Positions 1 to 8,223 of a stretch of DNA of 35,737 bases are shown here, in pieces; within the stretch, counting starts at the first letter, position 1, and each line of letters opens with the position of its first letter. The DNA is from an uncultured Alphaproteobacteria bacterium (lineage in GTDB: Bacteria > Pseudomonadota > Alphaproteobacteria > Rhizobiales > Aestuariivirgaceae), in contig CAMFKI010000036.1 of assembly GCA_945957365.1 (NCBI GenBank), positions 1-35,737 of the forward strand. Direction: 5' to 3'. The position numbers and the translations under genes are program-made. A model generated the notes under the pieces. It had not been told where the DNA came from, made no database searches, and worked only from the letters and a program-made list of their open reading frames with translations.

Positions 1-30
1 AACTGTTGCACTTCAAGTGTGAATCCACCT

Positions 31-46
31 CCCGGCTTTCGCCGGG
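31..46. repeat. Short GC hairpin, intergenic palindrome
   Basis: CCCGGC (31-36) and GCCGGG (41-46) form a perfect 6-bp stem around TTTC. The flanks (ATCCACCT before, ATGACGG after) resemble dispersed hairpins seen between genes in many alphaproteobacterial genomes. It could also terminate a gene lying left of the window. Positions 1-105 otherwise show nothing coding. Confidence 0.5.
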
Positions 47-105
47 ATGACGGCACCTGGGGGTTGGCCCTGGTCGATCATGAATGGGCGATGTAGCCTT
101 GTCGA

Positions 106-1005
106 ATGGCATATGGCGTATTTATTCACCGCGCTGACTCGATCTATGACGACAGTCCTGCGGAGCGATATCAGTTCCCGGCCCAGTATCTGAGCCGGGC
201 AAAGGCGTGCGCTGGAGACTGGATACTTTACTATGAGCCGGTGAAGGTGCCGGGTTCGCGTGGCTATTTTGCGATTGCCAAGGTGCAGGACGTCGTTCCA
301 GACCGTTCTCAATTGGGCATGTATGTCGCCAAGATCGAGTCGGGAAGCTATATCGATTTTGCGAATCCGGTGCCATTCCGGAACGCCGACGGTCTGCTGG
401 AGACTGGTTTGCTCAACGAGCATGGGAAGATTTCCGGCGTGGCGCAGGCAGCTGTTCGCCCAATCTCTTCCTCTGATTTTGGAAGAATTCTCCAAATCGG
501 GCTCGACGATCCGATGCCGGTTCTTCCACGCGTCGGGGCCCCAATGGGGCCGGGCGGTTTTGCTGAGGAAGACATGCCCGGGCTATTTGAAGATCCCAGG
601 GAAAGGATCAACTACCTAGGTTCTCGAGCCGTTCGGGACCGGCTGTTCCGTCGAACAGTTCTTCGGGCCTATGACGCCAGGTGCGCGATCAGCGGCCTTA
701 AATTCATCAATGGCGGTGGTAGGGCCGAAGTGGATGCGGCCCACATCTGGCCAGTCGAGAAGAATGGGCCGGACGTGATCAACAATGGCATCGCACTTTC
801 GGGTACGGCTCATTGGATGTTCGATAGAGGCCTCATCTCCCTTTCAGATGATCTTGAAATACTAATCTCGCGGCAAGCTAACGACCCGGAGGGAGTTCGA
901 GGCTTCATCAATGGTACGGGGCGAATAATCGGTCCTGTCTGCATCCGAGATAGGCCGCACCCCCATTTCCTTGCGTGGCACCGGGAGAATTGCTTCAAGC
1001 GCTAG
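106..1005 (+). CDS. HNH endonuclease with N-terminal PUA/EVE-like domain
   Basis: A 299-residue protein. The C-terminal half matches the HNH_2 type: a CAISG segment near residue 193, AHIWPVE near 214, NNGIALS near 226 and HWMFDRG near 235 supply the His/Asn/His metal-binding and catalytic set. The first ~125 residues (GDWILYY, GYFAIAKV, PVPFR) look like a PUA/EVE-type fold, which in related predicted restriction enzymes can read modified bases; that part is inferred from pattern only. ATG 106 is the first start after an in-frame stop at 94-96 and has no clear ribosome binding site. The gene ends one base before the convergent mntR. Its base composition is less GC-rich than its neighbours, which suggests transfer. 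No methyltransferase partner is visible. Confidence 0.8.
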   Translation: MAYGVFIHRADSIYDDSPAERYQFPAQYLSRAKACAGDWILYYEPVKVPGSRGYFAIAKVQDVVPDRSQLGMYVAKIESGSYIDFANPVPFRNADGLLETGLLNEHGKISGVAQAAVRPISSSDFGRILQIGLDDPMPVLPRVGAPMGPGGFAEEDMPGLFEDPRERINYLGSRAVRDRLFRRTVLRAYDARCAISGLKFINGGGRAEVDAAHIWPVEKNGPDVINNGIALSGTAHWMFDRGLISLSDDLEILISRQANDPEGVRGFINGTGRIIGPVCIRDRPHPHFLAWHRENCFKR

Positions 1006-1006
1006 T

Positions 1007-1441
1007 CTACAACGCCTTCCGCGCCAGATACCGTGCCATGGCGCGCAGTGTTTCTTCGCTCACGTGGTGTTCGATGCCCTCGGCGTCGAGCCGTGCCGTC
1101 TCTTCGGAGACTCCCAGGGCGAGGAGGAAGGCCTCGACGATCTTGTGTTTCCGCCGCCCGTCCTCGGCCATCTTCCAGCCTTCGCCGGTGAGGAAGATCG
1201 AGCGGTAGGGTTCCTGCGTCACCAGGCCCAGCTCCTGCAGGCGCTTCAGCGCCTTCACCACGGTGGCATTGGCGACACCCAGGCGCATGGCGACGTCGGA
1301 ACCGCGGGCCTCGCCCTTCTCGTCGATCAGGTCGGCGATCAGTTCCACGTAATCCTCAGCCAGTTCGGAGGAGTGGTCGGCCCTGATCCGCCGGAAGGCG
1401 GCGGAGCGGATCGCTCCCGGTTTCTTCGCTCGCTGCGCCAT
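1007..1441 (-). CDS. mntR: Manganese-responsive repressor MntR (DtxR family)
   Basis: A 144-residue DtxR-family regulator that binds DNA when loaded with Mn(II) and shuts off manganese uptake. An N-terminal winged helix (about residues 26-95) precedes the dimerisation domain. Every residue of the MntR metal site can be placed: D30 and E33, H99, then E121, E124 and H125 in the DAEGIEHH segment, equivalent to D8/E11/H77/E99/E102/H103 of the Bacillus protein. There is no C-terminal SH3-like domain, as is normal for MntR. The basic 25-residue N-terminal extension is typical of proteobacterial forms. It is divergent from the 2-hydroxycarboxylate transporter gene, and mntH lies just beyond, so its targets are probably local. 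Confidence 0.9.
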   Translation of the reverse strand: MAQRAKKPGAIRSAAFRRIRADHSSELAEDYVELIADLIDEKGEARGSDVAMRLGVANATVVKALKRLQELGLVTQEPYRSIFLTGEGWKMAEDGRRKHKIVEAFLLALGVSEETARLDAEGIEHHVSEETLRAMARYLARKAL

Positions 1442-1521
1442 GAACTCGGTGTTTCTTCGAATGTCTTTTCAGGACCTTAAACCGGAGAGTGCGGCCATCC
1501 AATCAGGAACTGGAGACGTCC

Positions 1522-2820
1522 TTGAAAGAGACCGGCTTAACTTCCTCTTCACGCCTCATGCGGCTTGAACTCGGCGTGCTGCCGGTGCCCGTGTTCCTCT
1601 GCGCAGCGCTGATCGTGGTGCTGGCGGGATATACGGGACGGCTGACGGAAGACCTGATCGGCGGCCTTGCGGTGATGATGGTGGCCGGCGTGGTGCTGGA
1701 CTGGGCCGGGCGCAACGTGCCGCTGCTCCGCAATATCGGCGGCCCCGCCATCTTCTGCCTGTTCGTGCCGGCGGCGCTGGTCGGCTATGGCCTGTTCCAG
1801 CCGCAGATGCTGGCGGCGGTGACGGCGGCGATCAAGACCGACAACCTGCTCTATCTCTATATCGCGAGCCTGGTGGTCGGCTCGATCCTCGGCATCGATC
1901 ACCGGGTGCTGGGTGCGGGCTTCCTCAGGATGCTGGCGCCCTTCCTGACGGGCACGCTGATGGCCGTGGTGGTGGGGCTCGCGGTCGGATGGCTGATGGG
2001 CTTCGACCCGAAGCATACCTTCTTCTATATCCTCACGCCCATCCTCGGCGGCGGCATCGGCGAGGGCATCCTGCCGCTGTCGATCGCCTATGCCGAAACC
2101 GTGGGAAAGTCGCAGGCCGATCTCATCGCCATGATGATCCCGGCGGCGCTGATCGGCAACGTGGTCGCCATCCTCTCGGCGGGAACGCTCGGCTGGTTCG
2201 GCGAGCGCCACCCGCGTTTCAGTGGCAAGGGCAGGCTCGTCAGGCTGGGCGGAGAGACCGACCTTGCGCCGGAGCCCGAGGACCAGGCCTATGACCTGAA
2301 GCTGATGGGGGCGGGGCTTCTGATCATCTGCACCATGTTCACCCTGGGCGCACTCGTTGCGCCGATCACCGGCATCTCCGGCCCGGTGATGATGATCATC
2401 ATCACGGCGGCGCTGAAGCTCACCCGCCTCATGCCGGAGCGCATGGAACTGGGCGCCTACCAGATGTACCGCTTCGTGGCGGTGAACCTGACGCCTGCCA
2501 TTCTGGTGGGGCTCGGCACGCTGTTCATTTCGTGGAACCAGCTCGTCGCCTCGCTGTCGCCCGGCTATTTCGTGGTCTGCGCCGCCACCGTGCTGGCGCT
2601 GGTGTCGACCGCCTTTCTCACCGGGCAGCTGATGCGCATGTATCCGGTGGAGACCGCCATCGTCACCGTCTGCCACAGCGGCCTCGGCGGCACCGGCGAC
2701 GTCGCCATCCTGTCGGCCGCCAACCGCATGAACCTGATGCCGTTCTCGCAGATGGTCACCCGCCTCGGTGGCGCCGGCATGGTGGTTCTGGCCTCGCTGC
2801 TGATCCGGCATTTCGGCTGA
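1522..2820 (+). CDS. 2-hydroxycarboxylate transporter family protein (CitS/MaeN-like)
   Basis: A polytopic inner-membrane symporter of the 2HCT family, which moves citrate, malate or lactate with Na+ or H+. Two re-entrant-loop GGxG signatures are visible: GGGIGEG in the middle and GLGGTGD near the C-terminus, one in each half of the inverted-repeat fold. The substrate cannot be read from sequence. Start choice is uncertain. TTG at 1522 has a GGAG 6 nt upstream (1512-1515) and gives 432 residues. GTG at 1489 (443 residues) has GGAGA touching the codon, and ATG at 1558 has no ribosome binding site. The gene sits between mntR and mntH, an unusual place for an organic-acid carrier. Confidence 0.85.
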   Translation: MKETGLTSSSRLMRLELGVLPVPVFLCAALIVVLAGYTGRLTEDLIGGLAVMMVAGVVLDWAGRNVPLLRNIGGPAIFCLFVPAALVGYGLFQPQMLAAVTAAIKTDNLLYLYIASLVVGSILGIDHRVLGAGFLRMLAPFLTGTLMAVVVGLAVGWLMGFDPKHTFFYILTPILGGGIGEGILPLSIAYAETVGKSQADLIAMMIPAALIGNVVAILSAGTLGWFGERHPRFSGKGRLVRLGGETDLAPEPEDQAYDLKLMGAGLLIICTMFTLGALVAPITGISGPVMMIIITAALKLTRLMPERMELGAYQMYRFVAVNLTPAILVGLGTLFISWNQLVASLSPGYFVVCAATVLALVSTAFLTGQLMRMYPVETAIVTVCHSGLGGTGDVAILSAANRMNLMPFSQMVTRLGGAGMVVLASLLIRHFG

Positions 2821-2863
2821 TACGGGGAACTTGCCGCGCCGTCCCGAATTTCGCTTGAAAGAG

Positions 2864-2881
2864 GTTTAGCCAATGCTAAAC
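2864..2881. promoter_or_regulatory. Palindrome before mntH, probable MntR operator
   Basis: GTTTAGC (2864-2870) and GCTAAAC (2875-2881) are perfect 7-bp arms around CAAT, ending 8 bp before the mntH start. MntR boxes of proteobacteria are palindromes of this size and style. The nearby mntR gene and the position over the mntH leader support the assignment; binding is inferred. Confidence 0.65.
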
Positions 2882-2889
2882 TTTGGGGA

Positions 2890-4245
2890 ATGGCCGACCG
2901 CGTGATGACAACTGCCGATGTGCCGGAGGAAACGGGCTGGCGCCGCCGCCGGGGCGAGCCGCCGCTGGTCGATGTCTTCCGCACCGTGCGCGTGGCCGAC
3001 AGGGGTTCGGTGTTCCGCCGGGCGCTGGCCTTCGTGGGGCCGGGCTTCCTCGTGGCGGTGGGTTACATGGACCCCGGCAACTGGGCCACCTCCATCGCCG
3101 GCGGCGCCCAATTCGGCTACACGCTGCTGACCGTCGCGCTGATGTCGAACATCATGGCGATCATCCTGCAGTCGCTGTGCTCCAGGCTGGCCATCGGATC
3201 GGGCAGGGACCTGGCGCAGGCCTGCCGCGACGCCTTTCCGCGGCCCGTCGCCTGGGTGCTGTGGCTCTTCGCCGAGATCGCCATCATCGCCACCGACATC
3301 GCCGAGGTGGTGGGCACGGCCATCGGCCTCAACCTGCTGTTCGGCATTCCGCTCGAACTCGGCGTGCTGATCACCGCACTCGACGTCTTCCTGATCCTGT
3401 GGCTGCAGCGCCTCGGCTTCCGCTGGATCGAGGCCTTCATCATCACGCTGCTGGGCGTGATTTTCCTGTGCTTCCTCGTCCAGATCGCACTCGCCGACCC
3501 CGACTGGGGCCAGGTGATCCGCGGCTTCGCGCCGACCACCGAGATCATCCACAATCCGGCCATGCTCTACCTGGCGTTGGGCATCATCGGCGCAACGGTG
3601 ATGCCGCACAACCTCTACCTCCATTCCGGCATCGTCCAGACCCGGGCCTATGGCGAAACCCTGCCGGAAAAGCAGGAGGCGCTGCGTTTCGCCACCTGGG
3701 ATTCGACAGCGGCGCTGATGTTCGCACTTTTGATCAATGCCTCGATCCTGATCCTCGCCGCCGCCACCTTTCATGCCTCGGGCCAGACGACCGTGGCGGA
3801 GATCGGCGAGGCGCATTCGATGCTGGCGCCGCTGGTCGGCTCGCTGCTGGCGCCCAAGCTCTTCGCCATCGCGCTCTTGTGCTGCGGTCTCAATTCGACA
3901 GTGACCGCAACCATGGCGGGACAGATCGTCATGGAAGGCTTCCTCGACATCCGTATGGCGGCCTGGCTGCGGCGGCTGATCACCCGCGTGGTGGCCATCG
4001 TTCCGGCGGCGGCGGTGACCCTCTATTATGGCGCGCAGGGCACCGGCATGCTGCTCATCCTCAGCCAGGTGATCCTGGCCTTCCAGCTGCCCTTCGCCAT
4101 CGTGCCGCTGGTGCTGTTCACGCGTGACAAGGCGAAGATGCAGAGCTTCGTGGCGCCACTCTGGCTCACCGCGCTGGCGGGAGTTACGGCGGCGGTCATC
4201 ATCAGCCTCAATGCGAAACTGCTCCACGACCTCGTTTTGGGGTGA
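2890..4245 (+). CDS. mntH: NRAMP-family Mn2+/H+ symporter MntH
   Basis: A 451-residue inner-membrane NRAMP transporter that imports Mn(II) (and Fe(II)) with protons. The two metal-coordinating motifs are intact: DPGNW beginning at D61 in TM1 and MPHNLYLHS beginning at M238 in TM6. About 11 hydrophobic segments follow a ~45-residue polar N-terminus. ATG 2890 is used; ATG 2905 is possible because the palindrome and a GGGG tract crowd the first start. It lies 69 bp after the 2-hydroxycarboxylate transporter gene with the putative operator between them, so it probably has its own manganese-repressed promoter. Confidence 0.92.
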   Translation: MADRVMTTADVPEETGWRRRRGEPPLVDVFRTVRVADRGSVFRRALAFVGPGFLVAVGYMDPGNWATSIAGGAQFGYTLLTVALMSNIMAIILQSLCSRLAIGSGRDLAQACRDAFPRPVAWVLWLFAEIAIIATDIAEVVGTAIGLNLLFGIPLELGVLITALDVFLILWLQRLGFRWIEAFIITLLGVIFLCFLVQIALADPDWGQVIRGFAPTTEIIHNPAMLYLALGIIGATVMPHNLYLHSGIVQTRAYGETLPEKQEALRFATWDSTAALMFALLINASILILAAATFHASGQTTVAEIGEAHSMLAPLVGSLLAPKLFAIALLCCGLNSTVTATMAGQIVMEGFLDIRMAAWLRRLITRVVAIVPAAAVTLYYGAQGTGMLLILSQVILAFQLPFAIVPLVLFTRDKAKMQSFVAPLWLTALAGVTAAVIISLNAKLLHDLVLG

Positions 4246-4683
4246 GAACACGCGAAACCCACGATTCGTGTCGCGCCTCGGGGGCGTGCACCATCCGACC
4301 CGAGGGGCCGGCCCGGTTTCAGGAATACCAGCCACCCTCCCAAACGGGGCACACTCTCCGCAGCGCTGATGAATTTTCAGGCAGGCGCCGCTTCGTCACC
4401 GCCTGTAGCCCGGGCCGACATCGGGTCTTCGGCCAACGTCGATGTGCTGGCCTCTGCAGTCTTACCTGGCGTCCGCGCCGGCCACTGCAAGACCGCTCTA
4501 AACCAGGGTTTAGGCGCCTCTCCGGACGTTTGGGCGGGTTGATTTAAACCTGGGGCCAATGGCCATTCCGCGCTGCACAAACTATCCCGTCGAGGCTCGC
4601 CGAACATGACGGGCGACTCGCTGGCGGATCGAAGTGACCAGCGGGATCCACAACCTGAGATTATCAAACTGGAATCTTGAAAC
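4246..4683. other. 438-bp gap without a convincing gene
   Basis: No frame here has coding character. It contains a 16-bp perfect dyad at 4498-4513 (listed separately), a partial inverted repeat between CCAGGGTTTA near 4503 and TTAAACCTGG near 4544, and a small dyad CACGA-T-TCGTG near 4260. It is probably the leader and promoter region of the exported-protein gene at 4684. Confidence 0.5.
4498..4513. promoter_or_regulatory. 16-bp palindrome, unknown operator
   Basis: CTAAACC and GGTTTAG are perfect 7-bp arms around AG. The arms recall the TTTAG halves of the palindrome before mntH but in the opposite orientation, so this is probably a different site. It lies 170 bp before the exported-protein gene at 4684. 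Regulator unknown. Confidence 0.35.
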
Positions 4684-5016
4684 ATGAAGCGTATTCTTTT
4701 TGCTCTTCCGCTGCTGGTGATGGCTTCTTCCGCGTTTGCGGCAGGTCTCGCTGTGACCAACCAGAGCGGCATCCCCATGGATGAACTCTATGCCTCGCCT
4801 GTCGGCAAGAACAGCTTCGGCGCCAACCTCATGGAAGGGGTCAAGGACGGGGCCCTCGACAACGGCAGGACGGCTGTTCTGGCGGCGCTCGCCGACGGCA
4901 CCTACGACTTCAAGGTCGCCGCTCCCGACGAAGGCATCGAATGCACCATCAAGGCCGTCGCCGTGAAGGGTTCGAAGCTCGTCTTCACGAAGAAGGAAGG
5001 CAAGGCCTGCAAGTAA
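4684..5016 (+). CDS. Small exported protein of unknown function
   Basis: A 110-residue protein with a clear Sec signal peptide (MKRILFALPLLVMASSAFA, cleavage after about residue 19), so the mature form of about 91 residues is periplasmic. The mature part has two cysteines (in GIECTIK and at the extreme C-terminus, GKACK), which could form a disulfide. I do not recognise the family with certainty. It precedes the cytochrome c' gene by 82 bp, with a strong hairpin between them, so it may share a transcript with the two cytochrome genes. Confidence 0.75.
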   Translation: MKRILFALPLLVMASSAFAAGLAVTNQSGIPMDELYASPVGKNSFGANLMEGVKDGALDNGRTAVLAALADGTYDFKVAAPDEGIECTIKAVAVKGSKLVFTKKEGKACK

Positions 5017-5027
5017 GGCCGCGCCAA

Positions 5028-5064
5028 GGGGCCAGGGGGTGCCACGACGTGGCATCCCGGCCCC
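5028..5064 (+). other. Strong intergenic stem-loop
   Basis: GGGGCC (5028-5033) pairs with GGCCCC (5059-5064). After a 2-nt bulge, GGGGTGCCAC (5036-5045) pairs with GTGGCATCCC (5049-5058) with one G-T pair, around a GAC loop. No T-run follows on the + strand, so a processing or stabilising hairpin, or a weak terminator, is more likely than a canonical terminator. Confidence 0.5.
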
Positions 5065-5098
5065 GAACCCGAACGTCAATCCCCAGGAGCTCTCTCGC

Positions 5099-5566
5099 AT
5101 GAAGAAGAATGTGGCCGCGGCCGTCGCGCTGGCCGTCGGGTTCGCCGTGATCGGTGCCGGCGCCGGCATCGCAGCAGGATCCGCCGACGACATGATCAAC
5201 GCCCGCCAGGCCGAGATGAAGGTCAACGTCAAGGCGATCAAGGCCTTGCTGTCGATCGTCAAGGGCGAAACCCCCTATGACGCCACCGTCGTGCAGGCTG
5301 CCGCCAAATCGATCACCGATGCCCAGGCCGAAGCTGTGGCCAAGGATGTCTGGAACGCCTCCTACCAGACGGGGACCTCGGTCAAGAGCAACGCCAAGCC
5401 GGAGGTTTGGAGCGATGCCGCGGGCTTTGCCGCGGACTGGAAGACTCTCGACAAGGCGGTCGCCGCCGTCGCGGCCAGCAGAGACCAGGCGGCGCTGAAG
5501 GCCGCCTTCCCCAAGCTCGGAGCCGCCTGCAAGGGCTGCCACGAGACGTTCCGCGCCGCCGATTGA
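5099..5566 (+). CDS. Cytochrome c' (class II c-type cytochrome)
   Basis: A 155-residue periplasmic haem protein: a signal peptide over residues 1-26, then a helical bundle with the haem motif CKGCH (C144, C147, H148) close to the C-terminus, the layout that defines cytochrome c'. The N-terminal helix carries the usual R..xxM pattern (INARQAEMKV). Members bind NO or CO at a five-coordinate haem and are linked to nitric oxide tolerance or electron transfer. The start is ATG 5099 because AGGAG (5085-5089) lies 9 nt upstream; the open frame extends further upstream without a signal peptide. The diheme cytochrome gene follows 7 nt later, so they are an operon. Confidence 0.88.
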   Translation: MKKNVAAAVALAVGFAVIGAGAGIAAGSADDMINARQAEMKVNVKAIKALLSIVKGETPYDATVVQAAAKSITDAQAEAVAKDVWNASYQTGTSVKSNAKPEVWSDAAGFAADWKTLDKAVAAVAASRDQAALKAAFPKLGAACKGCHETFRAAD

Positions 5567-5573
5567 GGACAGG

Positions 5574-6485
5574 ATGATGCCGCGCCGTACCAAGGTTCTC
5601 GCATCCCTGGCCGTTCTCGCCGTGGCGGGGGCGGCCATGGCCTGGGGCATGAGCAATCCCCATCCCCTGACGGCAGCCGACCTGCCGGCACATGCGGCCG
5701 ACATCGCCAACGGCAAGCTCCTGTTCAACGCGGCGGGCTGCCTGTCCTGCCACAAGCCGGGACCGGATCTGAAGAACGTGGACGCCTCGCTTCCCGCCGG
5801 CGGCTCGCCCTTCAAGACGCCGGTGGGCACCTTCTATCCGCCCAACCTGACGCCGGATCCTCAGACCGGCATCGGCAAGTGGACCGACCTCGAATTCGTG
5901 AATGCCGTGCAGCGCGGCATCTCGCCCGAGGGCGAGAACCTGATCCCGGCCTTCCCCTATACCTCCTATGCCCGGATGAAGACCGCCGACGTCCTCGACA
6001 TCAAGGCCTATCTCGACTCGCTGCAGCCGGTCGTCGCGCCGGAGAAGCAGGCGCAAATTCCGGCGCCGTGGCTGCTGCGCCGCGGCGTCGGGCTGTGGAA
6101 GCACGTGGGTTTCGACACTGCGCAGTGGCAGCCAGACCCTGCCAAGTCCGAGACCTGGAACCTCGGCGCCTACATCGCCAACAGTGCGGGCCACTGCAAC
6201 GAGTGCCACACGCCGCGCAACATGGTCATGGCCTTCGACTGGTCGAAGCAGTTCCAGGGCGGCCCGCACCCGGGCGGCGAAGGCAAGGTGCCGTCGCTCC
6301 ATGACCTTGTCGGTCGCGGCAAGTACAAGGATGCCTCCGACCTCGCTGCCGCCTTCCAGAACGGCGAGACGATGGGCTATACGGACATGTCCTCTGGCGG
6401 CATGGGCGAAGTGCAGTCGAACCTCGCAAAACTGCCCGACTCGGACGTTCAGGCGCTGGCGGAATACATCACCAGCCTGAAATGA
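5574..6485 (+). CDS. Diheme cytochrome c, periplasmic
   Basis: A 303-residue protein with an N-terminal membrane or signal segment (residues 5-24) and two c-type haem motifs: CLSCH (C56-H60) and CNECH (C208-H212). TFYPPNLTPDPQTGIG after the first haem and the SYARMK segment resemble cytochrome subunits that take electrons from periplasmic alcohol, aldehyde or sugar dehydrogenases. No dehydrogenase is encoded nearby, so the donor is unknown. Met residues after each motif (MKTADV; MGYTDMSSGGMG) are candidate axial ligands. Two adjacent ATGs (5574, 5577) follow a GAGGACAGG ribosome binding site, and the gene is coupled to the cytochrome c' gene. Confidence 0.87.
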   Translation: MMPRRTKVLASLAVLAVAGAAMAWGMSNPHPLTAADLPAHAADIANGKLLFNAAGCLSCHKPGPDLKNVDASLPAGGSPFKTPVGTFYPPNLTPDPQTGIGKWTDLEFVNAVQRGISPEGENLIPAFPYTSYARMKTADVLDIKAYLDSLQPVVAPEKQAQIPAPWLLRRGVGLWKHVGFDTAQWQPDPAKSETWNLGAYIANSAGHCNECHTPRNMVMAFDWSKQFQGGPHPGGEGKVPSLHDLVGRGKYKDASDLAAAFQNGETMGYTDMSSGGMGEVQSNLAKLPDSDVQALAEYITSLK

Positions 6486-6541
6486 CGGGGCTCGGGCGGG
6501 GGTATCTTGCAGACTCCGCCCTTCCTCCTTAAACACCCCGC

Positions 6542-8092
6542 ATGCAAGACCGTATCCTCATCATCGACTTCGGCTCCCAGGTCACCCAGCTCATCGCGAG
6601 GCGCATCCGCGAGGCGGGGGTCTACTCGGAGATCGTCCCCTTCCAGTCGGCCGACAAGGCGCTGGACTGGCCGGGGCTCAAGGGCATCATCCTCTCCGGC
6701 GGCCCGGCTTCCGTGCATGAAGGCGGCAGCCCGCGTGCTCCCGACCGCGTCTTCACCCGCGGCCTTCCTGTCCTCGGCATCTGCTATGGCGAGCAGACCA
6801 TGTGCGCCCAGCTGGGCGGCAAGGTGGAGCCCTCCGACCACCGCGAATTCGGCAAGGCCTTCGTCGAGGTGAGGGAGCCCAACGCGCTGTTCGACGGCGT
6901 ATGGGAGACGGGCGAGCGCCACCAGGTGTGGATGAGCCACGGCGACCGCGTCACCGCCATCCCTTCGGGCTTCAAGGCCATCGCCACGTCGGACGGCGCA
7001 CCCTTCGCGGCCATCGCCGACGAGCAGCGTCAGTTCTACGCCACGCAGTTCCACATGGAAGTGGTGCACACGCCGGACGGCGCGAAGCTCCTTCGCAACT
7101 TCGCGCGCGATATCTGCGGCTGCAAGGGCGACTGGTCGATGGCGCACTTCAAGTCGGAGATGGTGCACAAGATCAAGAAGCAGGTCGGCCTCGACCGGGT
7201 GATCTGCGGCCTCTCGGGCGGTGTCGATAGCGCCGTCACCGCCGTCATGATCCACGAGGCGATCGGCGAGCAGCTCACCTGCATCTTCGTCGATCACGGG
7301 CTGATGCGCCTCAACGAGGCGGACGAGGTGGTGAAGCTGTTCCGCGAGGCCTACAACATCCCGCTCGTGCACGTCGATGCGTCCGAGTTGTTCCTCAGGG
7401 AACTCGAGGGCGTCACCGACCCGGAGAAGAAGCGCAAGATCATCGGCAAGCTGTTCATCGACGTTTTCGAGGCGGAAGCCAGGAAGATCGGCGGTGCGGC
7501 CTATCTCGCGCAGGGCACGCTCTATCCGGACGTGATCGAGAGCGTCTCCTTCACCGGCGGCCCCTCGGTCACCATCAAGTCGCACCACAATGTGGGCGGG
7601 TTGCCTGAGCGCATGAACATGAAGCTCGTCGAGCCGCTGCGCGAATTGTTCAAGGACGAGGTGCGGCTTCTCGGCCAGGAACTGGGGCTTCCGCCGCATT
7701 TCGTCGGCCGCCATCCCTTCCCGGGACCGGGCCTGGCCATCCGCATCCCGCATGACGACATCACGCGCGAGAAGCTCGACATCCTGCGCAAGGCCGATGC
7801 GGTCTATCTCGACGAGATCCGCAAGGCCGGCCTCTACGACGCCATCTGGCAGGCCTTCGCCGTGCTGCTTCCCGTGCGCACCGTGGGCGTGATGGGCGAC
7901 GGCCGCACCTACGACCGCGTGCTGGGGCTTCGCGCCGTGACCTCGACCGATGGCATGACGGCGGAGAGCTACCCCTTCGACCACGCCTTCCTCGCCCGCG
8001 TCTGCACCCGCATCATCAACGAGGTGAAGGGTGTCTCCCGCGTGGTCTACGACGTGACGAGCAAGCCGCCGGGCACCATCGAGTGGGAATAG
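6542..8092 (+). CDS. guaA: GMP synthase (glutamine-hydrolysing)
   Basis: A 516-residue cytosolic enzyme converting XMP, ATP and glutamine to GMP. The N-terminal class I glutamine amidotransferase domain has its nucleophile C81 in GICYGEQ and the His/Glu pair H171/E173; the latter motif reads HMEVV instead of the common HPEV, a conservative departure. The ATP-pyrophosphatase domain has the PP-loop SGGVDS (225-230). The C-terminal dimerisation domain ends in the family's typical KPPGTIEWE. No strong ribosome binding site precedes ATG 6542. It stands alone, 56 bp after the diheme cytochrome gene. Confidence 0.97.
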   Translation: MQDRILIIDFGSQVTQLIARRIREAGVYSEIVPFQSADKALDWPGLKGIILSGGPASVHEGGSPRAPDRVFTRGLPVLGICYGEQTMCAQLGGKVEPSDHREFGKAFVEVREPNALFDGVWETGERHQVWMSHGDRVTAIPSGFKAIATSDGAPFAAIADEQRQFYATQFHMEVVHTPDGAKLLRNFARDICGCKGDWSMAHFKSEMVHKIKKQVGLDRVICGLSGGVDSAVTAVMIHEAIGEQLTCIFVDHGLMRLNEADEVVKLFREAYNIPLVHVDASELFLRELEGVTDPEKKRKIIGKLFIDVFEAEARKIGGAAYLAQGTLYPDVIESVSFTGGPSVTIKSHHNVGGLPERMNMKLVEPLRELFKDEVRLLGQELGLPPHFVGRHPFPGPGLAIRIPHDDITREKLDILRKADAVYLDEIRKAGLYDAIWQAFAVLLPVRTVGVMGDGRTYDRVLGLRAVTSTDGMTAESYPFDHAFLARVCTRIINEVKGVSRVVYDVTSKPPGTIEWE

Positions 8093-8223
8093 AGAAAAAA
8101 CGCGCAAACTGTGAATTTCAAATCACGCGGGAACGGTGTGACGGTTAAACGCTGATTTGGTCGCGAGTATCGCACAATAGAATTCGGATCCAACAACATC
8201 CGGATCGCCTCAGCGGAGCTTGG

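Noticed and set aside
2866..4335. Long open frame opposite mntH and the region after it
   Set aside because: It is antisense to mntH and consists of charged, repetitive residues typical of shadow frames.
4242..4547. A 101-codon open frame after mntH
   Set aside because: Overlaps the mntH stop, Arg/Cys-rich with no family features, and no plausible initiation site.
6449..8107. A 552-codon open frame opposite guaA
   Set aside because: guaA is unmistakable in the other direction; the antisense product has no recognisable feature.
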